A DNA stretch of 64,000 nt from Aquimarina sp. ERC-38 (GCF_026222555.1 NZ_CP098511.1:291501-355500), one strand, 5' to 3'. Positions 52,346-62,342 are shown, counted from the first letter of the stretch. Notes: generated by a model from the sequence alone, not told the origin. Numbers and translations: made by a program.

Positions 52346-53062
52346 TTATTTCAATTTGTATAAATACATCTGTACCACGTTCTCCAACCCCATATATAAA
52401 GATTCACTAATTAAAGCATGACCTATAGAAACTTCTAATAAACCTTCAATATGTTGAGAAAAATAGGCAATATTATCTAATGATAAGTCATGTCCGGCAT
52501 TGATACCTAATTCTAATTGATTTGCAATTTTTGAAGCTGCTACATATGGGCGTATGGCATCTTCTTTAGTTCCTTTATGATATCCGGTAGCATAATCCTC
52601 CGTATACAACTCAATCCTGTCCGTACCCGTTTCTTTTGCTCCTTCCACCATTTTATCCACCGGATCTACAAAAATAGAAGTTCGAATATGATTTTTTTTG
52701 AATTCAGCAATAACCTCTTTTAAAAAATCTTTGTGTCGGATAGTATCCCATCCGGCATTACTGGTGATAGCATTTACAGCATCTGGAACCAGGGTTACCT
52801 GGGTTGGTTTTACCTCTAGTACGAGATCCATAAATTTCCGGTTAGGATTCCCTTCAATATTATACTCCGTATGTACCACTTCTTTTAAATCCCTTGCATC
52901 TTGATACCGAATATGCCGTTCATCCGGTCGGGGATGTATTGTAATACCATGTGCTCCAAACCCCTGTATTTTTCTTGCAGCTTCCAAAATATCAGGAGTG
53001 TTGCCCCCTCTGGCATTTCTGAGTGTGGCAATTTTATTTATATTAACACTTAATTTTGTCAT
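52346..53062 (-). CDS. pdxJ: pyridoxine 5'-phosphate synthase
   Basis: A 238-residue TIM-barrel enzyme that condenses 1-deoxyxylulose 5-phosphate with 3-amino-2-oxopropyl phosphate to make pyridoxine 5'-phosphate (DXP-dependent vitamin B6 pathway). Motifs: LSVNINKIATLRNARGGNTPD, HGITIHPRPDERHI, NIEGNPNRKFMD, LVPDAVNAITSNAGWD and NAGHDLSLDNI. Divergent from the CBS/nadK unit, with starts 97 bases apart. Confidence 0.97.
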   Translation of the reverse strand: MTKLSVNINKIATLRNARGGNTPDILEAARKIQGFGAHGITIHPRPDERHIRYQDARDLKEVVHTEYNIEGNPNRKFMDLVLEVKPTQVTLVPDAVNAITSNAGWDTIRHKDFLKEVIAEFKKNHIRTSIFVDPVDKMVEGAKETGTDRIELYTEDYATGYHKGTKEDAIRPYVAASKIANQLELGINAGHDLSLDNIAYFSQHIEGLLEVSIGHALISESLYMGLENVVQMYLYKLK

Positions 53063-53158
53063 AGATATCTTTAAAAAGATGATTCCTGCAAAAATACAAA
53101 GTTGAACTCCCCGTGGTTACATAATTTTAATTAATTTGCAGAGCAAAGACCCCTTACT

Positions 53159-53815
53159 ATGACAACAGATTTATATTTAGTTACAGATATGGAACCTCTT
53201 GACATTAATACTAGTGTGGTGGAGGCCCAACAATTATTTAATAATGTTACTTACTCTCATTTTCCTGTAATCAAAGAGGAAGTTTATCAGGGATGTATTG
53301 CAGAAACAGATATTCGTTGTTATGAAAGTGATAAGACATTAGTGCATTATCAATATGCTTTAGAAGGTTTTTATGTACGTGAAGACGCCAACTGGTTAGA
53401 TATTCTGGAAGCTTTTGCCCAAAATAACAGTAACCTAATACCAGTGTTAGATCATAATAACACCTATCAGGGGTTTTTTGAGTTAAAAGATATTATGAAT
53501 CTCTTTAATCAGACTCCTTTTTTAAGCGAACCCGGACATATTCTCATTGTCGAAAAAGGCTTTATGGATTATTCTTTTAGTGAGATATCTCAAATTATAG
53601 AGTCTAACAGTTCTCGGATCTTAGGTGTTTTTGTTTCTAATTTACAAAATGATGTAGCCCAGGTGACCCTGAAAATTACCAATAGTGATATTAATACTAT
53701 AGTACAAACTTTTAGAAGATACAGTTATAATATCGTTTCTCAACATAGTGAAGACAGCTTTCTGAACAATTTAAAAGACCGTTCTAAATATTTGGATAAA
53801 TACTTAAATATATAG
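53159..53815 (+). CDS. CBS-pair domain protein
   Basis: A 218-residue cytoplasmic protein with two CBS motifs in the first 120 residues (MEPLDINTSVVEAQQLFNNVTYSHFPVIKEEVYQGCI and WLDILEAFAQNNSNLIPVLDHNNTYQGFFELKDIM), then an ACT-like or dimerisation region (ILIVEKGFMDYSFSEISQIIESNSSRILGVFV). CBS pairs bind adenosyl ligands and regulate partners. It directly precedes nadK, with 5 bases between them, so it may sense adenylate status for NAD(P) metabolism. The ligand is not known. Confidence 0.85.
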   Translation: MTTDLYLVTDMEPLDINTSVVEAQQLFNNVTYSHFPVIKEEVYQGCIAETDIRCYESDKTLVHYQYALEGFYVREDANWLDILEAFAQNNSNLIPVLDHNNTYQGFFELKDIMNLFNQTPFLSEPGHILIVEKGFMDYSFSEISQIIESNSSRILGVFVSNLQNDVAQVTLKITNSDINTIVQTFRRYSYNIVSQHSEDSFLNNLKDRSKYLDKYLNI

Positions 53816-53820
53816 ATGGA

Positions 53821-54705
53821 ATGAAAGTTGGAATTTACGGTCAGTTTTATCATGAACATTCAGGTACATATATTCAATTATTATTGGACACCTTGAAGAA
53901 AAACAAAGCCGAAATTTTTATTGAAAAAAATTTTCTGGAAGTAATTAACCAAAATGATGAAGTTGAAAAAAATTATTCAAGCTTTTCTGTTTTTGAAAAT
54001 TTAGATACTTCTTATGACCTCCTGTTTAGCATCGGGGGTGATGGTACTATTTTAAAGACTATCACCTACGTAAAAGACCTGGGAATTCCCATTGCGGGTA
54101 TTAATACCGGAAGATTGGGTTTTCTGGCTACTATTAAAAAGGAAGAACTGGAGGAGAGTATTACCTTACTACTTCATAACCACTATAAAATATCAGCTCG
54201 TACCTTGCTAAGTGTAAAGACGCAACCCCCGCACGCTGATTTTAATAATTTAGATTTTGCCATGAATGAGATTACGGTAAGCCGTAGAAATTCTACCTCT
54301 ATGATTACCGTACGAACTACTTTAAATAATGAATATCTGACCACCTATTGGGCAGATGGTTTAATTGTAGCAACACCCACAGGTTCTACCGGCTATTCTT
54401 TAAGTTGCGGAGGCCCGGTAATGACTCCTGATGCCAGTTGTTTTGTATTAACGCCTATCGCTCCTCACAATTTAAATGCAAGACCCTTAGTAATTCCGGA
54501 TAACCAGGAAATTAAACTGGAGGTAATAAGTCGCGAAGGTCAGTATCTCACCTCTTTTGATTCGCGAATGCATTCTTTACCTAATGAAACCACTCTGATT
54601 TTAAAGAAGGCTTCTTTTAAAATTAAAATGGTAGTCCTGGAACATGACAGTTTCCTAAAAACACTCCGTAAGAAAATGCTGTGGGGGGAAGATAAGCGCA
54701 ACTAG
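53821..54705 (+). CDS. nadK: NAD kinase
   Basis: A 294-residue NAD kinase that phosphorylates NAD to NADP. Signature GGDGTILK (about 76-83), then NTGRLGFLA and TPTGSTGYSLSCGGP, with PHNLNARPLVIP near the C-terminus. It is five bases downstream of the CBS gene and cotranscribed with it. The following DUF6089 gene has its own promoter. Confidence 0.97.
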   Translation: MKVGIYGQFYHEHSGTYIQLLLDTLKKNKAEIFIEKNFLEVINQNDEVEKNYSSFSVFENLDTSYDLLFSIGGDGTILKTITYVKDLGIPIAGINTGRLGFLATIKKEELEESITLLLHNHYKISARTLLSVKTQPPHADFNNLDFAMNEITVSRRNSTSMITVRTTLNNEYLTTYWADGLIVATPTGSTGYSLSCGGPVMTPDASCFVLTPIAPHNLNARPLVIPDNQEIKLEVISREGQYLTSFDSRMHSLPNETTLILKKASFKIKMVVLEHDSFLKTLRKKMLWGEDKRN

Positions 54706-54761
54706 TGCAATAAAATCATGTAAAAAAAGTTTTATTTTTTAACTACTTGAACCAAATACTA

Positions 54762-54789
54762 TTGCAACCGGAGTTAATTAGTATATTTG
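54762..54789 (+). promoter_or_regulatory. promoter of the DUF6089-uppS-bamA unit, TTG-N17-TATATTTG
   Basis: TTG (54762-54764), a 17-base spacer and TATATTTG (54782-54789), matching the Bacteroidota consensus, 16 bases before the ATG at 54806. Confidence 0.65.
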
Positions 54790-54805
54790 CAAACTTTTAA
54801 GATTT

Positions 54806-55489
54806 ATGAGATATTTCATTTGTGCGGTTATGACTTTACTAACATCACTGGCTCTACAAGCTCAAACCTATGAAGTAGGTATGATGTTAGGTGGGGCTAA
54901 TTATATTGGTGATGTAGGGTCTACCACCTTTATTTCCCCAAATGATTTCTCGATCGGTGCTATTGCAAAATGGAATCGCAGTAAAAGACATGCGTTCCGT
55001 GCTTCTTTCCTATACGCAGGTATTAGTGCAGATGATGCGAACGGAGATGATCGTAGGGAAGTAAGGGATTTCTCCTTTACAAATTCAGTTAAGGAACTAT
55101 CATTAGGGATAGAATATAATTTTTGGGAATGGTACTTATACGATGGTGAACCCCAGTTCACACCTTACTTATACACAGGTATTACTGCTTTCTCATATGG
55201 TGCTCAGGTGGTGGATGCTGGTGATAATAACCGTATTAAAACCTATGACAATACTATCAATATGGCAATTCCTATGGTGGTGGGCATTAAAAAAACGGTA
55301 AGTCGTTCCTTTGTACTCGGGGCAGAGATCGGTGCACGATATACGTTTACGGATAACCTGGATGGCAGTGATCCTGACAGTTCGGTAGGAAGCGGATTCG
55401 GAAACCTTAATAATAACGACTGGTATGTATTTACCGGACTTACCTTTTCTTTTACCTGGGGCCGAATTCCGTGTTATTGTACATTCTAA
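54806..55489 (+). CDS. DUF6089 outer-membrane beta-barrel protein
   Basis: A 227-residue exported barrel (signal peptide MRYFICAVMTLLTSLALQAQ). The sequence YEVGMMLGGANYIGDVGSTTFISPNDFSIGAIAKWN with the C-terminal TGLTFSFTWGRIPCYCTF is the DUF6089 pattern. The family is conserved in Bacteroidota next to uppS/bamA; its function is unknown, but the placement suggests an envelope role. uppS starts eight bases later. Confidence 0.9.
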   Translation: MRYFICAVMTLLTSLALQAQTYEVGMMLGGANYIGDVGSTTFISPNDFSIGAIAKWNRSKRHAFRASFLYAGISADDANGDDRREVRDFSFTNSVKELSLGIEYNFWEWYLYDGEPQFTPYLYTGITAFSYGAQVVDAGDNNRIKTYDNTINMAIPMVVGIKKTVSRSFVLGAEIGARYTFTDNLDGSDPDSSVGSGFGNLNNNDWYVFTGLTFSFTWGRIPCYCTF

Positions 55490-55496
55490 TTAACTT

Positions 55497-56234
55497 ATGA
55501 TCACTAAAGAACAGCTTACCGCAAACATCCCGGAACATGTAGCTATTATTATGGACGGTAACGGAAGGTGGGCAAAAAAACAAGGATTTTTTAGGGCGGT
55601 AGGACATGAAAATGGTACAAAGGCAGTAAGAGAAGTAGTAGAGGGAGCCGTAGATGCCCGTATCAAATACCTAACCTTATATGCTTTTTCTACTGAAAAT
55701 TGGAAACGACCCAAACTGGAGATAGAGGCTTTAATGAAAATTTTAGTAAATAGCCTTAAAAAAGAGGCTCCTACTTTCCATAAAAATCAGATACGATTAA
55801 ATGCCATCGGCAACCTGGATGCTTTACCAAAGAAGGCAAAAAAAGAACTTTTTGAAGTTATTGAAAGCACAAAGGAATATCGTAGAATGACATTAACCCT
55901 TGCTCTGAGTTATGGTAGCCGGGAAGAGCTTATAAAAACTATCCAAGAAATAAGTATTAAAGTTAAAAATAGTGTAATTTCGCCACATCTTATAAATGAA
56001 GAAGTCATTAATGAGCATTTGTATACCTCAGGTTTGCCAGATGTGGATTTATTGATACGAACAAGCGGAGAACAACGTATCAGTAATTTTCTTTTGTGGC
56101 AAATAGCGTATGCGGAATTATATTTTACGGATATATTATGGCCGGATTTTAAACGAACACATTTATTTGAAGCCATCTATAATTATCAACAAAGAGAAAG
56201 AAGATTTGGAAAAACCAGTGAGCAGCTCAGTTAA
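55497..56234 (+). CDS. uppS: undecaprenyl pyrophosphate synthase (cis-isoprenyl transferase)
   Basis: A 245-residue enzyme that extends farnesyl diphosphate to C55 undecaprenyl diphosphate, the lipid carrier for peptidoglycan and surface glycans. Motifs: VAIIMDGNGRWAKKQG (catalytic Asp), SRRELI-type YGSREELI, and RTSGEQRISNFLLWQIAYAELYFTDILWPDF. The 3' end overlaps the probable start of bamA. Confidence 0.97.
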   Translation: MITKEQLTANIPEHVAIIMDGNGRWAKKQGFFRAVGHENGTKAVREVVEGAVDARIKYLTLYAFSTENWKRPKLEIEALMKILVNSLKKEAPTFHKNQIRLNAIGNLDALPKKAKKELFEVIESTKEYRRMTLTLALSYGSREELIKTIQEISIKVKNSVISPHLINEEVINEHLYTSGLPDVDLLIRTSGEQRISNFLLWQIAYAELYFTDILWPDFKRTHLFEAIYNYQQRERRFGKTSEQLS

Positions 56235-58914
56235 TAAGAAGGCAACACACACAACACTTACCTTACTAACCCTACTAATTTTAATCCTTGGCACTACATT
56301 ACTTTCTGCTCAGAAACTTCCTGGCATTAATGGTAAGGAATATATCGTCGGAGATATTAAGATTACCGGTATCACTACTTACAATGAAAATACGGTAATT
56401 ACCTTTACCGGGTTAAAAAAAGGGGATAAAATTACACTTCCGGGAGACCGCATCAGTAAGATCATTAAAAAGCTCTGGGATCTGGAGCTGTTTAGCGATA
56501 TTAATTTTTATATCACGAGTGTAGAAGGTAATGTGGCAAATCTTGAAATCAATATCCAGGAGGTACCTGAATTAAAAGAAGCCCGTATTGTAGGGGTGAA
56601 AAAAGGAAAAGCAGAAACGCTTGTCAAAGATAACGGATTAATTAAAGGTACTAAGGTTACTGAAAATTTACTTACCACTACCCGTAATTTTATCGTTAAT
56701 AAGTATAAAAAAGAAGGCTTTTTAAATACTAAAGTGGCTATAAACACCACTAAAGTGGAAGATACAGTGCCTACGAACAAAGTAAATATGGTCGTACGTA
56801 TTGACAAAGGAGAGCGGGTAAAAGTAGACGCAATTAATATTGCCGGAAATGAAAAACTATCGGACAAAAAGATCAAAGCGGCCATGAAAAATACCAAGGT
56901 TAAAGAGCCTTTACGCTTCTGGAAACGGTCCAAGTACATTAAAAACGATTTTAAAGAAGATAAAGAAAGTATTGTCAGTAAATATAAGGAGAAAGGATAT
57001 CGTGATGCACGTATAATTGCCGACACTCTGATCAAGAATGAAGACAATACCGTAACTTTAAATCTGGAAGTAGAAGAAGGAAAGCGGTACTACTTCGGTG
57101 ATATTAAGTTTTTAGGGAATAGTGTGTATACCGATCGGCAATTAGCCCGACAGTTAGTGATTAAAAAAGGGGATGTCTACAATGGGGTGTTGCTGGAAAA
57201 ACAAATTCAGGATAATACAAAACCGGATGCGGATGATCTGACTAATTTATATCAAAATAACGGATATTTATTTTCTAACATAGATGCGGTAGAAACCAAA
57301 GTTAGAAACGACACGATCGATTTTGAAATCCGAATCCGGGAAGGAAAACTTGTTCGTTTTGATCATATCACCGTTTCCGGAAATGAAAGAACAAATGATC
57401 AGGTAGTCTATCGAATCCTACGAACCAAACCCGGACAAACTTACAGTAAAGATTTGGTGGTACGAACCGTCCGTGAAATCGGACAACTAGGTTTCTTTGA
57501 CCCAGAACAGTTAGAACCACAATTCCAAAATGCCAATCCGCAAGCAGGAACCATTGATATTAATTATCCGGTAGTAGAAAAAGGGGCCAGCCAGATTGAG
57601 CTACAGGGTGGTTACGGAGGTGGCCGGTTTATCGGTACCCTGGGGTTAGCTTTTAATAATTTTTCTATTCATAATATATTTAAAAAAGAAGCCTACACTC
57701 CTTTACCTATGGGTGACGGACAGACCTTACGGATTCGTGCGCAGGCAAGTCAGATTTTTCAAACTTATAGTTTAAGTTTTATCGAACCCTGGTTGGGTGG
57801 TAAAAGGCCCTTTCAATTTTCATCCTCATTTTCTCATACCATACAGTTTCAGTTTGACCGGGGCACCGGAAGGATTATTGAAGACCAGCGCTTCTTAATT
57901 ACCGGTGGTTCTCTAGGAATAGCAAAACGGCTTAACTGGCCGGATAATTACTTTACCTTGTCTCAGTCTATTAGTTTTCAACATTTCGGATTACGTAACT
58001 TTAATACGGCACTCTTCTCTTTTGGAAACAATGGTTTCTCCAATAATTTAGCTTACACGATTGGTATTAACCGAAATAATACGGCTATTAACCCTATTTT
58101 CCCTACTTCAGGTTCTGATTTTAATATTACCGCAAAATTCTCCTTACCCTACTCCTTATGGGATGGAAAAAATTACGAAGAACTTGCTACCGAGAGAGAA
58201 AATCTTACCCAAGAATTGATAAAGATACAGGCTGATAACCCTAATCTAAGGGACCAAAGAGGACAACTTCGGATTGGTACGCCGGGTGTTGCTCAATTTA
58301 TGAGAGCCAATGATCGTATTGAAGAAATTGATCAGGATCGTTTTGACTGGCTGGAATATTACAAAGTTAAATTTGATGGAGATTGGTATACTTCGCTTTT
58401 CAAGATTGGTAAATACCCTATAGTATTAAGATCATCTGTAGAATATGGATTTCTAGGTGCTTATAACAATAACAGGGGGAACATACCATTTGAACGATTT
58501 TCTCTAGGAGGTGATGGTCTAAATCAGGGTAATTTTAACCAGGTTGAAGTTGTAGGTTTACGTGGATATGAAAACCAATCTATAATCCCGGAGAACCGGT
58601 TTGTTGATGGAGGTTCCTTAAGAGATGGTTCTACCATTTATGATAAATATTCATTAGAGCTGCGTTATCCGGTGACCTTAAAACCTTCAGCTTCCATTTA
58701 CTTATTAAGTTTTTTAGAGGGAGGATCTGCTTATGACAATTTTAGAGATTTTAATCCGTTTCAGTTAAAACGATCCGCTGGTGCAGGATTACGTATTTTT
58801 ATGCCGGCATTCGGATTGTTAGGAATTGATTTCGGATATGGATTTGATCCGCAACCCGGTGAGATTGGAGCACACGGTTGGGAAACACATTTCATAATTG
58901 GTCAGCAATTCTAA
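56206..58914 (+). CDS. bamA: outer-membrane protein assembly factor BamA
   Basis: Omp85 protein that inserts beta-barrels into the outer membrane. POTRA repeats fill the N-terminal half (KITGITTYNENTVITFTGLKKGDKI, VDAINIAGNEKLSDKKIKAAM, GDIKFLGNSVYTDRQLARQL, HITVSGNERTNDQVVYRIL), followed by the barrel (GGYGGGRFIGTLGL to the end), closing with a C-terminal aromatic (HFIIGQQF). The frame is open from an ATG at 56110, but that would overlap uppS by 125 bases; TTG 56206 gives a clean signal peptide (SSSVNKKATHTTLTLLTLLI...LSAQ) and a 29-base overlap. GTG 56218 is an alternative. It begins the bamA-skp-skp-murI run. Confidence 0.95.
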   Translation: MEKPVSSSVNKKATHTTLTLLTLLILILGTTLLSAQKLPGINGKEYIVGDIKITGITTYNENTVITFTGLKKGDKITLPGDRISKIIKKLWDLELFSDINFYITSVEGNVANLEINIQEVPELKEARIVGVKKGKAETLVKDNGLIKGTKVTENLLTTTRNFIVNKYKKEGFLNTKVAINTTKVEDTVPTNKVNMVVRIDKGERVKVDAINIAGNEKLSDKKIKAAMKNTKVKEPLRFWKRSKYIKNDFKEDKESIVSKYKEKGYRDARIIADTLIKNEDNTVTLNLEVEEGKRYYFGDIKFLGNSVYTDRQLARQLVIKKGDVYNGVLLEKQIQDNTKPDADDLTNLYQNNGYLFSNIDAVETKVRNDTIDFEIRIREGKLVRFDHITVSGNERTNDQVVYRILRTKPGQTYSKDLVVRTVREIGQLGFFDPEQLEPQFQNANPQAGTIDINYPVVEKGASQIELQGGYGGGRFIGTLGLAFNNFSIHNIFKKEAYTPLPMGDGQTLRIRAQASQIFQTYSLSFIEPWLGGKRPFQFSSSFSHTIQFQFDRGTGRIIEDQRFLITGGSLGIAKRLNWPDNYFTLSQSISFQHFGLRNFNTALFSFGNNGFSNNLAYTIGINRNNTAINPIFPTSGSDFNITAKFSLPYSLWDGKNYEELATERENLTQELIKIQADNPNLRDQRGQLRIGTPGVAQFMRANDRIEEIDQDRFDWLEYYKVKFDGDWYTSLFKIGKYPIVLRSSVEYGFLGAYNNNRGNIPFERFSLGGDGLNQGNFNQVEVVGLRGYENQSIIPENRFVDGGSLRDGSTIYDKYSLELRYPVTLKPSASIYLLSFLEGGSAYDNFRDFNPFQLKRSAGAGLRIFMPAFGLLGIDFGYGFDPQPGEIGAHGWETHFIIGQQF

Positions 58915-58950
58915 ATTTGGCATGATTATTTCTAAAGCTTTGATAAGATT

Positions 58951-59781
58951 ATGAATTTTAAACGTATTTTAATAGGTTTTATCCTGGGGAGTTGTTTATC
59001 TAATACATCAGCATTCGCTCAGCGAGGTATTCGGATTGGGTATATTGACATGGATTATATATTAGAAAATGTACCTGAGTTCAATCAGGCTTCTTCAGAA
59101 TTAGATAGTAAAGTTCAAAAATGGAAAGTAGAGATTGAAACTGAAATCAAAGCTGTTGAAGAAATGCGTAAAGAGCTAAACAATGAGCGGGTATTGTTAA
59201 CTAAAGAATTGATTGAGGAGCGTGAAGAAGATATTAATTTTAAAGAAAAAGAAATTTTAGACTATCAGCAAAAGCGATTTGGCCCTAAAGGAGATTTATT
59301 CTTACAGAAACAACGATTGGTACAACCTGTGCAGGATCAGGTTTTTGTGGCAGTACAGGAGATCGCTAAAACCGGAAAATACGATTTTATTTTTGATAAA
59401 ACCGCAGAACCGATTATGTTGTTTTCCGCAGATCGACATGATGTCAGTGATAAAGTACTTTTACGTATCAACCGGGCCTCTAAAAGAAGGCAATACGAAA
59501 GCCGAAAAGAAAAAAAGCAAGCTGAGAGTGATGAGGTAGAGTCTATCGACCAGGAAAAGGTAAGCAGTGAACGAGAAGCTTTGATCAAAGAAAGACAATC
59601 GGAACGAGAGAAAATATTAGAGCAACGTAAAGCACAACGGGATTCTTTACGTGCCGCAAAGAAGAAAGAGTTTACAGAGCGAAGGGAGAAATTGCTCCAA
59701 CTTCAAAAACAACGTAAAGATTCTATTGCAAACCTTAAAAACCAGCTTCAAAACGAACAAGAAGCTGAAGAAGATAATTAA
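58951..59781 (+). CDS. OmpH/Skp family periplasmic chaperone, long form
   Basis: A 276-residue exported protein (signal peptide ends NTSAFAQ). The OmpH/Skp domain begins IGYIDMDYILENVPEFNQASSELDSKVQKW and continues as coiled coil; after about residue 180 there is a long, very charged Arg/Glu/Lys/Gln-rich tail (EREALIKERQSEREKILEQRKAQRDS...) absent from the shorter second copy. It should hold unfolded outer-membrane proteins for BamA. Directly follows bamA. Confidence 0.92.
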   Translation: MNFKRILIGFILGSCLSNTSAFAQRGIRIGYIDMDYILENVPEFNQASSELDSKVQKWKVEIETEIKAVEEMRKELNNERVLLTKELIEEREEDINFKEKEILDYQQKRFGPKGDLFLQKQRLVQPVQDQVFVAVQEIAKTGKYDFIFDKTAEPIMLFSADRHDVSDKVLLRINRASKRRQYESRKEKKQAESDEVESIDQEKVSSEREALIKERQSEREKILEQRKAQRDSLRAAKKKEFTERREKLLQLQKQRKDSIANLKNQLQNEQEAEEDN

Positions 59782-59829
59782 TAAAAGTAAAGTTTAATTT
59801 TAATTTATATCACAACTAATATTGTAACA

Positions 59830-60339
59830 ATGAAAAAGTTTAGAACCATATTTGCAACTTGCCTACTATTTATAGGAGCATCAAGTTTTGTAAACGCTCA
59901 ATCAAAGGTTGCTCATATTGCATCTCAAGAACTTGTAGAAGCCATGCCTTCTTTTAAAAATGCAAAAAGCGAAATTGAGAAGCTTAATAAAACTTATGAA
60001 GCTGAAATAAAAAATATGATCCTTGAACTTCAAAATACAATGAAAAAATTTCAGGGAGAAGCAGCAACACAAACAGAAGAAGAAAATGCGAAAAGAGCAC
60101 AGCAAATTCAATCTACTGAGAAAAGTATAGGAGACTATAAGCAAAATGCCGTACAGGATTTACAAAAGAAAGAGGTAGAGCTTATGAAACCTATTTATGA
60201 AAAAGCACGAACTTCCATTCAAAAAGTAGCTAGAGCTCAGGGATACGATTACGTATTAGATTCTACTACGGGTACGGGAGTTATTATGGCTGACGGTAAA
60301 GATTTAATGGCAGATGTTAAAAAAGACCTTGGTATCTAA
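59830..60339 (+). CDS. OmpH/Skp family periplasmic chaperone, short form
   Basis: A 169-residue exported protein (signal MKKFRTIFATCLLFIGASSFVNAQ). Domain begins KVAHIASQELVEAMPSFKNAKSEIEKLNKTYEAEI, coiled coil through about 120, then YDYVLDSTTGTGVIMADG as in canonical Skp. It is the standard-length partner of the preceding long copy and serves the same outer-membrane assembly line. A terminator follows. Confidence 0.93.
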   Translation: MKKFRTIFATCLLFIGASSFVNAQSKVAHIASQELVEAMPSFKNAKSEIEKLNKTYEAEIKNMILELQNTMKKFQGEAATQTEEENAKRAQQIQSTEKSIGDYKQNAVQDLQKKEVELMKPIYEKARTSIQKVARAQGYDYVLDSTTGTGVIMADGKDLMADVKKDLGI

Positions 60340-60361
60340 GTCATTACTTATTATATAAAGT

Positions 60362-60390
60362 AAAGGTGGGCAGATGCTCACCTTTTTTAT
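60362..60390 (+). terminator. terminator after the skp pair
   Basis: AAAGGTG (60362-60368) pairs with CACCTTT (60379-60385), with inner GC / GC pairs, followed by a T-run. Confidence 0.65.
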
Positions 60391-60442
60391 TGATTTCTAT
60401 TTAAATTGATTTTAGTTTTATAATCCGCATAATTTTAAATGA

Positions 60443-61237
60443 ATGGATAGTCGTCCTATAGGGGTTTTTGATTCTGGTATTGGTGGTACGTCCATCTGGA
60501 AAGAGATTGTAAAAGTGCTACCTTTAGAAAATACCATCTACCTGTCTGATAGTGCCAATGCTCCTTATGGTCTTAAATCAAAGGATGCTATTAAAAAACT
60601 TTGTGTAAAAAACACCGAAGAACTTTTACAATATGATGTAAAACTCATTGTTGTAGCCTGTAATACAGCAACTACGAATGCAATCAGCTATTTACGAGAA
60701 CGTTATACCCTACCCTTTATAGGCATTGAACCGGCTATTAAACCGGCAGCTTTACATTCTAAAACAAAGGTTATTGGAGTATTAGCAACCAAAGGAACTT
60801 TGTCCAGCAACCTGTTTTCCAAAACTTCAGAAAAGATAACAGATGTAATTAAAATTTTGGAAGTTGAAGGTAACGGCCTGGTAGAATTGATAGAACAAGA
60901 TCAGATTTATTCAGAAGAAATGTACTCACTCTTAAACAACTATCTACAACCCTTAGTTGCTGCTCAAATGGATTATCTCGTCCTGGGTTGTAGTCATTAC
61001 CCTTATTTAATCCCGGTTATTAAAATGATAATCCCGGATCATATTACTATTATAGATTCCGGAGAGGCTGTAGCCAGACAAACAAAAGCTGTCTTACAAA
61101 AAGAAAATAAAATTAACACCGGATTACAAGAAGTTCTGAGAAAACATACATTTTATACAAACAGCAAACCCGGAATACTTAAAAATATGCTACAACCTTT
61201 ATCAGAAAACTTAGGTATTTATCATAAAGTGTTCTAA
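60443..61237 (+). CDS. murI: glutamate racemase
   Basis: A 264-residue racemase that makes D-glutamate for peptidoglycan. Motifs FDSGIGGTSIWKEI, VVACNTATTNAI (first catalytic Cys) and LVLGCSHYPYLIPVI (second Cys with His). The length is typical. Separated from skp by a terminator, so it may have its own promoter, although the cluster order bamA-skp-skp-murI is conserved in the family. Confidence 0.96.
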   Translation: MDSRPIGVFDSGIGGTSIWKEIVKVLPLENTIYLSDSANAPYGLKSKDAIKKLCVKNTEELLQYDVKLIVVACNTATTNAISYLRERYTLPFIGIEPAIKPAALHSKTKVIGVLATKGTLSSNLFSKTSEKITDVIKILEVEGNGLVELIEQDQIYSEEMYSLLNNYLQPLVAAQMDYLVLGCSHYPYLIPVIKMIIPDHITIIDSGEAVARQTKAVLQKENKINTGLQEVLRKHTFYTNSKPGILKNMLQPLSENLGIYHKVF

Positions 61238-61301
61238 AGTAATGGGACTAAGGTAAGAGAAAACAGTACCAAAAAAATTAAAGTGAGTTTATGGAGTTTG
61301 G

Positions 61302-62342
61302 CTATAAATTTATAGCAGGACAAAGGCAGGGATAGCGTTCTTTCCGTTTTCCAAAATCATACCCTAGCGTCAACTGGTGAAAACCACTGTTTGAAACTAA
61401 AATGTCATTCAATTGATAATTATAAGTATACCCTAACATCCATTGTTTGTAGTGAAACCCGGCAAAAGGGGTAATATACTGTAACTTTTGGGTTTCTACA
61501 GCAAGGCCTCCGGTTGAAAATTGGGCGCCGTCAAATGCACGACGGTAAGAAATACCTCCCCACAAGGTAAGCAGGCTCCCCACATCTTGGTATACTTTAG
61601 CATTGATATCTATGGTGTTCTCCCCAGTATTTTCTGTAATCTGGTATAAAAAGGAAGGTTCGATACTAAAACTATTACTAATTCCTATCGTCTTTCCACC
61701 CGAAAACAAGTAGCGCCTTTGATTGTTTGAATCCGCCGTAGTAATACGATTAGGGTCAGCAGGGTCAAAGTTAATTGCCGTGTTATCAAAAATATCCCGG
61801 TTAAAGGGAATTAAATTTTTAACCGTAAAGTGAGCGTACCAATTTAGGAAATTGTAAGAAAGCCCGAAATCCAGGTTAAAGTAACCGTCTTTTTGAACTC
61901 GGTTAGGTAGTATAATAGGATCCTGGTCCGTAGGGTCAAATAACCCTCTTAAATCTACATTAGATTGCGCAAATAAAGCACTCAACCCAAAGGATAACAT
62001 ATTAAGATCCGTACGATCCCTTGAGAATAACAAATGATAGGCGAAAGTCACATACCCCCCGCTCTGTTCAAAACGTCCGTTTTCGTCTTTGTAAAAGGCT
62101 GCACCTAAACCTACCTTATCTCCGGTTCTAAAATTAATATTGGCAGATTGTGTATTAGGAGCATTATCAATATCAAACCATTGTTTACGAGCAGTTAAAC
62201 GTATTTTATTTGAATTTGCAGCACCTGCCATGGAGGGATGCACCAGGTATAAGTTATCTGATAAATAATCCGTATATAATGGAAACCCATCTTGAGCACT
62301 TACAAAGGAAACACTAAATAGAAAAAGAATAAAATATCTCAA
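61302..62342 (-). CDS. PorP/SprF family type IX secretion system membrane protein
   Basis: A 346-residue outer-membrane beta-barrel. Signal MRYFILFLFSVSFVSAQ, then DGFPLYTDYLSDNLYLVHPSMAGAANSNKIRLTARKQWFDIDNAPNTQSANI, the PorP/SprF signature, and a C-terminal LGYDFGKRKERYPCLCPAINL. The family is linked to T9SS function or gliding adhesin secretion, usually beside a SprB-like gene; no adhesin gene is visible here, so it is either a stand-alone copy or partner of a distant one. Confidence 0.92.
   Translation of the reverse strand: MRYFILFLFSVSFVSAQDGFPLYTDYLSDNLYLVHPSMAGAANSNKIRLTARKQWFDIDNAPNTQSANINFRTGDKVGLGAAFYKDENGRFEQSGGYVTFAYHLLFSRDRTDLNMLSFGLSALFAQSNVDLRGLFDPTDQDPIILPNRVQKDGYFNLDFGLSYNFLNWYAHFTVKNLIPFNRDIFDNTAINFDPADPNRITTADSNNQRRYLFSGGKTIGISNSFSIEPSFLYQITENTGENTIDINAKVYQDVGSLLTLWGGISYRRAFDGAQFSTGGLAVETQKLQYITPFAGFHYKQWMLGYTYNYQLNDILVSNSGFHQLTLGYDFGKRKERYPCLCPAINL

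Noticed and set aside
53089..53096. TATTTTTG as pdxJ promoter (minus strand)
   Set aside because: No -33 TTG at a proper distance, so only half a promoter.
56110..58914. ATG at 56110 as the bamA start
   Set aside because: It would overlap uppS by 125 bases and put about 30 non-signal residues before the signal peptide; TTG 56206 or GTG 56218 fits better.
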